Source: Longimicrobiales bacterium (lineage in GTDB: Bacteria; Gemmatimonadota; Gemmatimonadetes; Longimicrobiales; Gaopeijiaceae). Taken from it: a stretch of DNA of 12,374 nucleotides. The translations under genes were made by a program, and so were the position numbers. The notes under the pieces were generated by a model. It did no database searches. It saw only the letters and a program-made list of their open reading frames with translations, and was not told where the DNA came from. Positions 6,245 through 12,374 of this stretch are shown here, one piece after another; positions within the stretch are counted from its first letter, which is position 1, and the number at the start of each line of letters is the position of its first letter. The DNA is taken from positions 1 to 12,374 of the forward strand of contig JANQME010000285.1 of the NCBI GenBank assembly GCA_028280205.1, given 5' to 3'.

Positions 6245-8851
6245 CTACGGCAGCGTGATCGGCCTGCCCTCCCCGTCCTTCAGATGCAGATCCAGCCACG
6301 CCGTCCAGCGGCCCCACAGGTCGAGCAGCGTCGCGCGCGACGCGGGCCCGTGGTCCTCGTACGGGTAGAGGTACATCGACGCTTCCTTCCCCAGCCCGTT
6401 GAGCGCGTGGAACATGCGCGGCGCGTGGTCCGGTGCCGTTCCGACGTTCTGGTCCTGAAGACCGTGGTAGATGAGCAGGGCGCCGGTCATCTCGTTGGCG
6501 TAGAAGAAGGGCGACATGCGCGTGTACGTGTCCTTCGCCTCCCAGAAGATCCGGCGCTCGCTCTGGAACATCAGCGGCGTGAGCGTGCGGTTGAAGTTGC
6601 CGTCCCCGGCGATCCCGGCCTTGAAGAACGGGGTGTGGACCATCGCGTTCGCGGTCGAGAACGAGCCGTACGAGTGCCCTCCGATGCCGAGGCGCTGCCG
6701 GTCGATGATCTCGCGCCGGTCGAGCTCGTCGATCACGGCGGCCAGGTTGTTGCGCAGGTCGTGCTCGTAGTTGTCGTTCATCTGTCCGGACTTGCCGACG
6801 ATGGGCGCGTCGGGCTCGACGACGGCGTATCCGAGCTGCACCAGGTACTCCATCGAGCGCGTCCCGAACGACGGGAAGGCATTCTTGTCGTACGTCCGGC
6901 CCCGCTCGTCGTAGCTCTCCTGGTCGGTGTACTCGCGGGGGTAGAACCAGAACATGGCCGGGAGGCGTGTCCCGTCCTCATAACCGGGCGGGAGGGTGAC
7001 GTTGACCAGGAAGCGGAAGCCGTCCGGCCGTTCCACGGTGAAGCGGCGACGGGGGGCGGCGGTCATCTGCGGCGTGTGGTCGACGTTGTCGGTCAGCCGC
7101 CGACGATCGTCACCGTCCACCCGGTACGACTGCGGCACCTCGGTCGGGGTCTCGCTCGACACGACGAAGGAGCGTCGCTCGACGTCGAGGACCGAGACGA
7201 TGCGCTCCGAGCGCCCGTCGTTGTCCGCCTCGAAGATGCGCTCCACATCGCCCGTCCGGATCTCGACCCGGTCGAGGTAGTTCCTAGGGCTGGAGCGCAT
7301 CGGGTCCTCGTCGTACTCCGCTCCGTAGAAGTACGCGTAGCGGCCGTCCTCCGACGTCTCGACGATCGGAGCCCGGCTGTCGGCGTTCCCGAAGCGGCGC
7401 CCGAGCCGCGGAACGGAGCCGCGCGCCTCGAGCAGCATCCCCGGGCTGGCGTAGAAGTCGTCGGCCCGGTACTCGGCGAGCACGTGCTGCGTCGCCGGGT
7501 CGGCCAGGTCGATCGCGACTTCCCGGACCCACCCCGAGGGCTCGGCACCGCCGCGGTCGCCGCCCTCCGGCCGATACGTCAGGAAGAGGAGCCCGTGATC
7601 TTCCGAGAAGCGGTGCGCGTCGACCTTCTCCTCGCTCTCGTGGACGACGCTCAGGCTCGCTTCGTCGAAGGGCGCGACCCAAAGCATCACACGGTCCGTC
7701 GGCTCGGGGCGGTCCTCGCCGGGACGTGGCGGCTCGTCCGCGTCGTCCTCTTCGACGGCCTCCGACTGCAGGAAGGTGAGCCCTGAGCCGTCCTCTCTCC
7801 ACGCCAGCTCGCGGCGTTCCGGCTCGTCCTCGCTCCCACCCACGCCGGGGGCGGAGGGAAGGTTGCCGTCGAGACCGGTCTGCGTCGGGGTCTCTTCCAG
7901 CACGACGAGCGCCGTACCCGCCCGATCCCACACCTCCTCGACGTGTCCGAAGCTGCGGACCGGAACGACGTACGAGAAGGGCTTCCGCATCACCTCCACG
8001 CGGGCGTGCGAGCCGGTCGGAGCGAAATCGAAGCTGGTGATCATCGCGGGGTCGCCGATCTCCATGACCCGGCCGCTCTCGACGTCGATCACGGCGAGCT
8101 GCCCCGTGGCGTGCCATTCGAGGAGTGCCTCGTCGTGGGGTGTGGCCATGAGGCTCGCGTATGTCCGCAGCATGTTCTCGCCGTCCTCGGTGCGCTTCAC
8201 CTGCGGGCCGGTGGGGATCGCGGGCGTCTGCGGACGCGCGGCGCGTCCCTCGGGCACGAGCACCGTGGCGATCTCCCGGCCGTCGGCCGTCCATTCGAAG
8301 CCGGTCACCATCGTGGCGAGCACCGGGCGCGTGGAGAGCGTTCGGCTCCGCCCACTCGACGCCTCGGCCACCGCGATTCGGGTCGCGTCGGAGGTGTGCA
8401 CGTAGAACGCCACGCGGCTCCCGTCCGGGGACCACGTGGCGTTCGAGATGCGTGCACCGGCCGGAACCTCGACGTCCGTCGCCGAGCCGTCCTCGGCGGA
8501 GATGAGCCGGATGCCCACGCCGGAGCGGATGGTAAGGTTGCGGTGGCGGTTCGCCGCGTGGTCGATGAAGACGCCGCCCAGCTCGTCGAACGGCTTCGAG
8601 AAACGGACCAGCGTCACCGGACCGTCCGCGACCTCGTGCAGGAACCGGCTCCGGTCCGGGCTGACCTCGTCGAGCGTCGCGTTGAGATAGCGCGGTGCGA
8701 GCACCATGTCCGCGATCTCGCCCGGCGGGGTCACGTAGCCCTTGTCCTCGAGAACCTCGTCCGGCGAGGCCACCTGCTGGCCGTGAAGCGTCGGCGTCAG
8801 GAGCGCGGCGAAGAGGAGGGCGGAGACGATCGTGCGATGCGGCGACTTCAT
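6245..8851 (-). CDS. Exported S9 peptidase, glutamyl endopeptidase (S9D) type
   Basis: An 868-residue prolyl-oligopeptidase-fold serine peptidase. A signal peptide (about 1-24, ending TLHG before QQ) predicts export. Residues about 60-560 are a WD40-like beta-propeller (for example ATWSPDGSRVAFYV, FEWTADGREIATVL), and about 600-868 is the alpha/beta-hydrolase domain. Catalytic residues are S727 in GGHSYGS, D800 in HGLQDQNVG and H834 in YEDHGP. The NRTLTP...FQSERR..WEA segment (from about 754) is the signature of the S9D group, which includes the plant chloroplast glutamyl endopeptidase. An acidic insert lies near residues 360-385 within the propeller. The ATG at 8851 starts the signal peptide and has GGGGGA 5 nt upstream. 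The open frame runs on to 9721, but that extension overlaps the FKBP gene antisense and is rejected. Likely role: degradation of peptides outside the cytoplasm for nutrition or turnover. Confidence 0.92.
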   Translation of the reverse strand: MKSPHRTIVSALLFAALLTPTLHGQQVASPDEVLEDKGYVTPPGEIADMVLAPRYLNATLDEVSPDRSRFLHEVADGPVTLVRFSKPFDELGGVFIDHAANRHRNLTIRSGVGIRLISAEDGSATDVEVPAGARISNATWSPDGSRVAFYVHTSDATRIAVAEASSGRSRTLSTRPVLATMVTGFEWTADGREIATVLVPEGRAARPQTPAIPTGPQVKRTEDGENMLRTYASLMATPHDEALLEWHATGQLAVIDVESGRVMEIGDPAMITSFDFAPTGSHARVEVMRKPFSYVVPVRSFGHVEEVWDRAGTALVVLEETPTQTGLDGNLPSAPGVGGSEDEPERRELAWREDGSGLTFLQSEAVEEDDADEPPRPGEDRPEPTDRVMLWVAPFDEASLSVVHESEEKVDAHRFSEDHGLLFLTYRPEGGDRGGAEPSGWVREVAIDLADPATQHVLAEYRADDFYASPGMLLEARGSVPRLGRRFGNADSRAPIVETSEDGRYAYFYGAEYDEDPMRSSPRNYLDRVEIRTGDVERIFEADNDGRSERIVSVLDVERRSFVVSSETPTEVPQSYRVDGDDRRRLTDNVDHTPQMTAAPRRRFTVERPDGFRFLVNVTLPPGYEDGTRLPAMFWFYPREYTDQESYDERGRTYDKNAFPSFGTRSMEYLVQLGYAVVEPDAPIVGKSGQMNDNYEHDLRNNLAAVIDELDRREIIDRQRLGIGGHSYGSFSTANAMVHTPFFKAGIAGDGNFNRTLTPLMFQSERRIFWEAKDTYTRMSPFFYANEMTGALLIYHGLQDQNVGTAPDHAPRMFHALNGLGKEASMYLYPYEDHGPASRATLLDLWGRWTAWLDLHLKDGEGRPITLP

Positions 8852-8927
8852 GGGGATCCCCCGAAAAGGCGGTCGTACGTTGTGTGGCGGCCTGATGACG
8901 AGGCCCGCGGAGCGACAAGGTGCGGCG

Positions 8928-8956
8928 TTGGGCGATGCCCGGCCACCCGTTAGCTT
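8928..8956 (+). promoter_or_regulatory. Possible promoter of the FKBP gene
   Basis: TTGGGC (8928-8933), a 17-nt spacer and TAGCTT (8951-8956) form a weak sigma-70-like pair 40 nt ahead of the FKBP start. The 144-nt divergent gap 8852-8995 must also carry the promoter for the peptidase gene on the minus strand, where I see no convincing pair. Confidence 0.25.
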
Positions 8957-8995
8957 CGGGCGGTCCAGACCGCACCTCACTCGCAGGGATCGACG

Positions 8996-9703
8996 ATGAT
9001 GGTTCGCAAGGCTCTGGCGCTCGCGAGCGCCGCGCTTCTCTTCACGGCCTGCTCGGAAGGGGGCGCGGCCTCGTTCGATTCCGCCGCGCTCGACACCGAC
9101 GACCAGAAGGCGAGCTACGGTGTGGGCGTGAACGTGGGGCGTCAGCTCGCGGACTCCCGCGAGCTGCTCGACCAGGCGGCGTTCATGCGCGGGTTCCGGG
9201 ACGCGCTCGAAGGCTCGGACCTGGACGTGCCCGAATCGGATCTCCAACCGCTGCTGCAGGACTTCGGTCAGCGCGTGGCCGCCGCGGCCGCACGGGAGCG
9301 CTCGCAGGTCGGCACGGAGAACGCCGAAGCCGGAGCCGCCTATCAGGAGGAGAACGCCGCACGGGACGGGGTCGTCACCACCGAGTCCGGTCTCCAGTAC
9401 GAAGTACTCCGCGAAGGCGAGGGCGAGCCCCCGACGCGTGACGACGACGTGCGCCTGCACTATCGCGGGACGCTCATCGACGGCACCGAGTTCGATTCCT
9501 CGTACGACGGCGACCCGGTCGTCTTCAACGCCGGGCGACTCATCCCCGGCTTCACCGAGGCGCTTCTCCTCATGCGGCCCGGGAGCCACTACCGCATCGT
9601 GATCCCGTCGGAGATCGCCTACGGACCCAACGGTTCGGGACCGGTGATCGGTCCGAATTCCACGCTCGTCTTCGAGATCGAGCTCTTCGAGGTCGTGGAG
9701 TAG
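8996..9703 (+). CDS. FKBP-type peptidyl-prolyl isomerase lipoprotein (FkpA/Mip-like)
   Basis: A 235-residue prolyl cis-trans isomerase that should help fold exported proteins. The signal sequence ends at a lipobox-like FTAC, so C19 is probably lipidated and the protein tethered to a membrane facing the periplasm. Residues about 30-120 match the helical N-terminal dimerisation region of Mip/FkpA proteins (SYGVGVNVGRQL, FMRGFRDAL). The FKBP domain (about 127-235) has the substrate-pocket residues Y156 (HYRG), F166-D167 (EFDSS), I183, Y209 (AYG) and F226 (VFEIEL). The canonical pocket-floor Trp of IPGW is Phe here (F186), a known but less usual variant that can lower activity or drug binding. 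Two adjacent ATGs are possible (8996, 8999); AGGG lies 7 nt before the first. The next gene begins 16 nt downstream, and the divergent neighbour is an exported peptidase. Confidence 0.93.
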   Translation: MMVRKALALASAALLFTACSEGGAASFDSAALDTDDQKASYGVGVNVGRQLADSRELLDQAAFMRGFRDALEGSDLDVPESDLQPLLQDFGQRVAAAAARERSQVGTENAEAGAAYQEENAARDGVVTTESGLQYEVLREGEGEPPTRDDDVRLHYRGTLIDGTEFDSSYDGDPVVFNAGRLIPGFTEALLLMRPGSHYRIVIPSEIAYGPNGSGPVIGPNSTLVFEIELFEVVE

Positions 9704-9719
9704 GTCCGAGCGGGAAGCC

Positions 9720-10436
9720 ATGTCGTTCCTCTCCCGACTCTTCGGATCCCCGTCGGGCGGCCCACCCGATCTCGAGAAGGAGCTCGCCCGGCTCGAGGAG
9801 GAAGCCGAGAATGCCCGTCCGGGCTACGTCGGCTCCGCCTTCAACCGGGCGGGCGACCTCGCGCTGCGGCACGATCGGTCCGATCGGGCGTTCGAGTACT
9901 ACGGCCGGGCGATCGACGCCTTCCTCGGGGACGCGCAGCGGGAGGCGGCCCGCGGCGTAGCGAACAAGATCATCCGGGTCCGTCCGGCTGCCGTGCGCAC
10001 GCTCTGCACGCTCACGTGGCTCGATCTCGCGTCCCGGCATCCGGCCATGGCGCTTCTGCACCTGCGCGACTACGTGGCCGCGGCGCGAGACGCCGACGAG
10101 CGGCCCCGGGCAGCGACGCAGGTCTACGCCATGGCCCGCGCCTCGGACTCCGACGAGTTCCTGGAGGCCGCCGCCGACGCGCTCGATCGGCTGGACTACG
10201 GCGGGCGGGCGAAGGAGGTCCGCGTCTGGCTGCGCGATGGAGCGCCCGACGCGATCGAGGAGGAGGACGCGCTGGCCTCGGCGTGCCTGGAGGCCGCGAT
10301 CCGCTCGAACGACCCCGATGCGAAGTTGCTCGTGGATCTCGCGCCCGACTCCGATTCCTCGGCTGACGCCTCGGACGAGAGCGAGGACGTCGACGTCGGC
10401 GAACCGGAGGACGGTGAGCCGGACCTCCGCGACTGA
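9720..10436 (+). CDS. TPR-like helical protein with acidic tail, unknown function
   Basis: I do not recognise a named family. The 238 residues begin with a short amphipathic MSFLSRLFG and no signal peptide. A charged helix follows (about 17-32, possibly coiled coil), then TPR-like helix pairs (about 37-100: AFNRAGDLALRHDR, AFEYYGRAIDAFL) and further alanine-rich helices to about 205. The tail from about 208 to 238 is low-complexity and rich in Asp, Glu and Ser, probably disordered. Such proteins usually act as scaffolds or adaptors in the cytoplasm or at the inner membrane face, but this is inference. The start lies 16 nt after the FKBP stop, so co-transcription is likely, and a strong terminator follows at 10471. 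The ribosome site is weak (GGGAAG, 3 nt from the ATG), in line with coupling to the upstream gene. Confidence 0.8.
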   Translation: MSFLSRLFGSPSGGPPDLEKELARLEEEAENARPGYVGSAFNRAGDLALRHDRSDRAFEYYGRAIDAFLGDAQREAARGVANKIIRVRPAAVRTLCTLTWLDLASRHPAMALLHLRDYVAAARDADERPRAATQVYAMARASDSDEFLEAAADALDRLDYGGRAKEVRVWLRDGAPDAIEEEDALASACLEAAIRSNDPDAKLLVDLAPDSDSSADASDESEDVDVGEPEDGEPDLRD

Positions 10437-10470
10437 CCCCGGTCCCTCGCTGCAAGACCCTCCCCGCGCT

Positions 10471-10495
10471 GTGGGGAAACGAAATCCCCACTTTT
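10471..10495 (+). terminator. Rho-independent terminator after the FKBP/TPR-like pair
   Basis: GTGGGGA (10471-10477), a 7-nt loop (AACGAAA) and TCCCCAC (10485-10491) form a perfect 7-bp stem followed at once by TTTT (10492-10495). It lies 34 nt after the stop of the TPR-like gene. This is the only hairpin in the window with the classic stem plus T tract, and it separates the FKBP unit from the YvlD-like gene. Confidence 0.75.
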
Positions 10496-10515
10496 CCCGT
10501 CCAAGTAGAGTAGAC

Positions 10516-10521
10516 GATACT
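10516..10521 (+). promoter_or_regulatory. Possible -10 element of the YvlD-like gene
   Basis: GATACT matches four of six bases of TATAAT and lies just past the terminator, 53 nt before the next start codon. The upstream TTTTCC, 18 nt away, is a poor -35 and belongs to the terminator tail. A promoter is expected here because the terminator closes the previous unit, but the sequence support is weak. Confidence 0.3.
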
Positions 10522-10577
10522 GCCGCGTGGCGGTCACGGCCGTGCGGATTCACCGATGGGGGGAGGACGAGACCGTG

Positions 10578-10910
10578 ATGGACATCCTGATTCGGGTTCT
10601 GCTGAACGCGATCCTGCTCTTTCTGGTCGGCCGGCTCGTGAGCGGAGTCGAGGTCCGCGACGGGAAGGCCGCGATCCTGGGCGCGATCGCGTTCGGATTG
10701 GCGAACGCTTCGGTGGGCCGGTTGCTCACGCTGCTCACCCTGCCGATCACCTTCCTGACGCTCGGGCTCTTCCTCCTCGTGATCAACGCGATCATGCTGA
10801 TGATCGCGGCCGCCTTCGTGGATGGCTTCGAGGTCGAGGGCTTCGGCTCGGCGTTCTGGGGCGCGGTGGCCCTCGCAGGCCTGAACCTGCTCGTGGGGAT
10901 GATGTTCTGA
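10578..10910 (+). CDS. YvlD/PF04020-like four-helix membrane protein
   Basis: A 110-residue integral membrane protein of the family labelled phage holin 4 superfamily or YvlD, which is chromosomal and widespread and not a phage marker. Hydrophobic segments lie at about 3-20, 31-48, 50-80 (probably two helices) and 92-109. The family core LTLPITFLTLGLFLLVINA (53-71), followed by VDGFEVEGFGSAFWGA (81-96), is well conserved. The function is not established; some members are linked to envelope stress responses. ATG at 10578 is given as start. A GTG one codon earlier (10575) has better spacing (8 nt rather than 11) from GGAGG at 10562-10566 and may be the true start. It is expressed separately from the FKBP unit, because a terminator lies upstream. 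Its stop lies 4 bp from the stop of the convergent gene. Confidence 0.87.
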   Translation: MDILIRVLLNAILLFLVGRLVSGVEVRDGKAAILGAIAFGLANASVGRLLTLLTLPITFLTLGLFLLVINAIMLMIAAAFVDGFEVEGFGSAFWGAVALAGLNLLVGMMF

Positions 10911-10914
10911 TTCC

Positions 10915-12374
10915 CTAGCGCCCCGAGCGCGCGTTGGCGTCTGCGCGGAAGCCACGATACACCGCGCGCGCCTCCTCGAACTGGGCGTACACGTGGTCTT
11001 GCTCGGCCTGCGAACGCCAGTGCGGCCACGCTTCGGCCATCTCCTGGAGCCGGTCGATCCAGGCGAGCGCATAGTCGGCGGCCTCGACCGAGCGTGGCGG
11101 AGCGCCGTCGACGTGTACCCAGATCGGGTTCGTGGCGGCCTGGACCCACGCGATGTCCATGGGAAAGCTCTCGCCGCGCGCCCCGGCGACCCGCACGTGG
11201 TACCACCCCGACGCAGGGGGCCGAAAGGAGCGCTCCAGGGAGAGTGAGGTCCGCTCTCCGGAAAAGGGAATCGAGGCGATCACCTCCCCGTTGAAGACGA
11301 CCTCGGCGCGCTCCAGCGGCGTGATCGAGTTCACCTCCAGCGTCGCGACCACCTCGTCGCCGGGGTCCACCTCGAGGGTCTCACCGGGAATCCTGCCGTC
11401 GAGCTCGAACTCCACGAGCGGGCCGTTCGAGAAGAAGGCGTGCTGAGCCCTCATGCCCTCGAGCCACCCCTCCATCGTCAGCTCGTCGTCGGGGATCTTC
11501 ACGTACGTCCGCACGGAGCCCACGAGCGGGGTGGTGTGCAGGTCGCTGATCGAGTCCTCACCGCCCACGAGCGCGACCTTCAGCCCGTTGTTCCATGCGG
11601 CGTACAGCGGTGGCCAGCCGGTCTGCGACGTCGACCACTCGAGGGCGTCCGTGGTCGCGAGCGCCGCGTCCACCAGGAAGCCCTTCGCCCCGCCCAGGTC
11701 GGCTTCGAGCGGATCGCCGTTGAAGAAGGAGTGCACGTACCCCGTGTACGCCCCCTGCCGCCTCGCTTTCCTGAGCATGTCGGTGTTCGACGGATAGAGG
11801 CTCTCGATCCCCGTGCCCTCGTAGCCCGTCACGAAGGGCGAGATGAGGTGCTCTTCCATCCCGAACATGAAAACGTGCCCGTAGAAGGGCGGCCGGTACT
11901 CCTGCCCGACCACGAGCAGGAGGTCGTCCCGCGAGAGCGGATGTGCGCCGCCCCCGGGCACGAAGTACTGGTGGTCGAGGACGCGGTTGTCCTTGTTCGC
12001 GATCTGCTCGAGCACGATGTCCTGGTCCTCCGCCTCGGACATGAACATCAGGTTCTCGAGCGAGTTGTGCAGGTTCCCCGCGTAATTGGCATGGACGTGC
12101 GTCGAGCCGTTGTACCATCCACGTGCCTCCATGTCGACGAGCGTCTCGAGGCGCACGGTCCGCTCGACCGTCTCGCCGGCGGGAACCACGACGGTCTCGT
12201 CCACCGGACGGTGCTCGAACCCCTTCACGGCGACGACACGCGTCTCGCCTGCCGGGACCTCGACCTCGAACGTCCCCGGCTGGTGGAACGCGCCGACGCG
12301 CGCCCGCTGCGGGAGGCGTGCGTACTGGTCGGGAGGCGCCCACGACTTCCCGTCCGCACCGATCACATGGACGC
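10915..12374 (-). CDS. CehA/McbA-like PHP-type metallohydrolase, 5' end off window
   Basis: The last 485 codons are visible; the frame stays open to the right edge, so the start lies outside. Numbering from the GTG codon at 12366, residues about 20-80 are a beta-sandwich-like lead-in (GTFEVEVPAGETRVVAVKG). Then comes the metallohydrolase domain with likely metal ligands H90 and H92 (STHVHANYAG), E156 (GQEY), H164 (GHVFMFG), H212 (YVHS), E243 and D271 (GGEDS). Residues about 305-330 (AFFSNGP.VEFELDG.IPGE) are the usual beginning of the C-terminal beta domain of this family, and the last 55 residues are a helical tail. CehA and McbA hydrolyse carbaryl, but most relatives have unknown phosphoester or ester substrates, and nothing here indicates a pesticide. 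Export is likely but the signal peptide cannot be seen. It converges with the YvlD-like gene. Confidence 0.85.
   Translation of the reverse strand, partial: VHVIGADGKSWAPPDQYARLPQRARVGAFHQPGTFEVEVPAGETRVVAVKGFEHRPVDETVVVPAGETVERTVRLETLVDMEARGWYNGSTHVHANYAGNLHNSLENLMFMSEAEDQDIVLEQIANKDNRVLDHQYFVPGGGAHPLSRDDLLLVVGQEYRPPFYGHVFMFGMEEHLISPFVTGYEGTGIESLYPSNTDMLRKARRQGAYTGYVHSFFNGDPLEADLGGAKGFLVDAALATTDALEWSTSQTGWPPLYAAWNNGLKVALVGGEDSISDLHTTPLVGSVRTYVKIPDDELTMEGWLEGMRAQHAFFSNGPLVEFELDGRIPGETLEVDPGDEVVATLEVNSITPLERAEVVFNGEVIASIPFSGERTSLSLERSFRPPASGWYHVRVAGARGESFPMDIAWVQAATNPIWVHVDGAPPRSVEAADYALAWIDRLQEMAEAWPHWRSQAEQDHVYAQFEEARAVYRGFRADANARSGR

Noticed and set aside
4075..7786. Long plus-strand open frames of 524 and 645 codons (4075-5649, 5849-7786), and similar ones at 27-1217, 1067-1960 and 2024-3196
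   Set aside because: They lie antisense to well-supported genes. Their translations are Arg/Val/Asp/Gly-rich without motifs, as expected from the complement of GC-rich codons.
8852..9721. Upstream extension of the S9D peptidase to give 1158 residues
   Set aside because: It runs antisense through the FKBP gene, and a clear signal peptide begins at 8851.
10578..10910. Prophage signal from the phage-holin-like family name
   Set aside because: PF04020/YvlD-type proteins are common chromosomal membrane proteins, and no other phage gene is present.
9570..11072. Minus-strand 500-codon open frame
   Set aside because: It is antisense to the TPR-like and YvlD-like genes, crosses a terminator and shows no domain signature.
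1..12374. CRISPR array, transposon ends, attachment sites or a defence island
   Set aside because: No regularly spaced direct repeats, transposase, integrase, nuclease or toxin-antitoxin pair was seen on either strand.

Overview
This is a GC-rich window (roughly two thirds G+C by eye) from a free-living bacterium. All ten genes found are ordinary chromosomal genes: there is no phage, plasmid, insertion sequence, CRISPR array or RNA gene. Several exported proteins of kinds common in Gemmatimonadota and related soil or marine phyla occur together: an S9D glutamyl-endopeptidase-like enzyme, a CehA/McbA-type metallohydrolase, a beta-lactamase-fold serine hydrolase and an FKBP lipoprotein. That, with the very high GC, makes Gemmatimonadota a plausible guess. 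No taxonomic marker is present, so this is inference only.

Layout. Positions 120-8851 are one long minus-strand block. Read in the direction of transcription it runs: exported S9D peptidase (8851-6245), membrane-anchored three-repeat protein of unknown function (6105-4801), SAM-dependent methyltransferase (4617-3802), secreted beta-lactamase-fold hydrolase (3796-2102), nadA (1969-992) and nadC (962-120). The methyltransferase and hydrolase genes are 5 nt apart, and nadA and nadC are 29 nt apart, so each pair is probably co-transcribed. The other gaps are 130-185 nt and hold candidate promoters or hairpins. A divergent plus-strand group follows: FKBP-type peptidyl-prolyl isomerase lipoprotein (8996-9703), a helical TPR-like protein with an acidic tail (9720-10436), a convincing rho-independent terminator (10471-10495) and a small YvlD-like four-helix membrane protein (10578-10910). 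Its stop codon lies 4 bp from the stop of a convergent CehA/McbA-like gene, whose 5' end runs off the right edge (10915-12374).

How the genes fit together. nadA and nadC encode two consecutive steps of de novo NAD synthesis (iminoaspartate to quinolinate to nicotinate mononucleotide); nadB is not in the window. The peptidase and FKBP genes are divergent and both products are exported, which fits envelope protein turnover and folding. The most novel item is the membrane-anchored protein at 4801-6105. It has an N-terminal transmembrane helix, a proline-rich stalk and three diverged repeats about 121 residues apart, each with the same G-T, TG..WD, FG.I and terminal W..(F/L)..V.F signature. I do not recognise this as a named family. 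Unusual signals include a pair of palindromes just upstream of nadA, an ECF-sigma-like promoter in front of the repeat-protein gene, and a TTG-started methyltransferase with a perfect AGGAGG ribosome site.

No stretch longer than 300 bases lacks a gene. The largest non-coding gap is 4618-4800.
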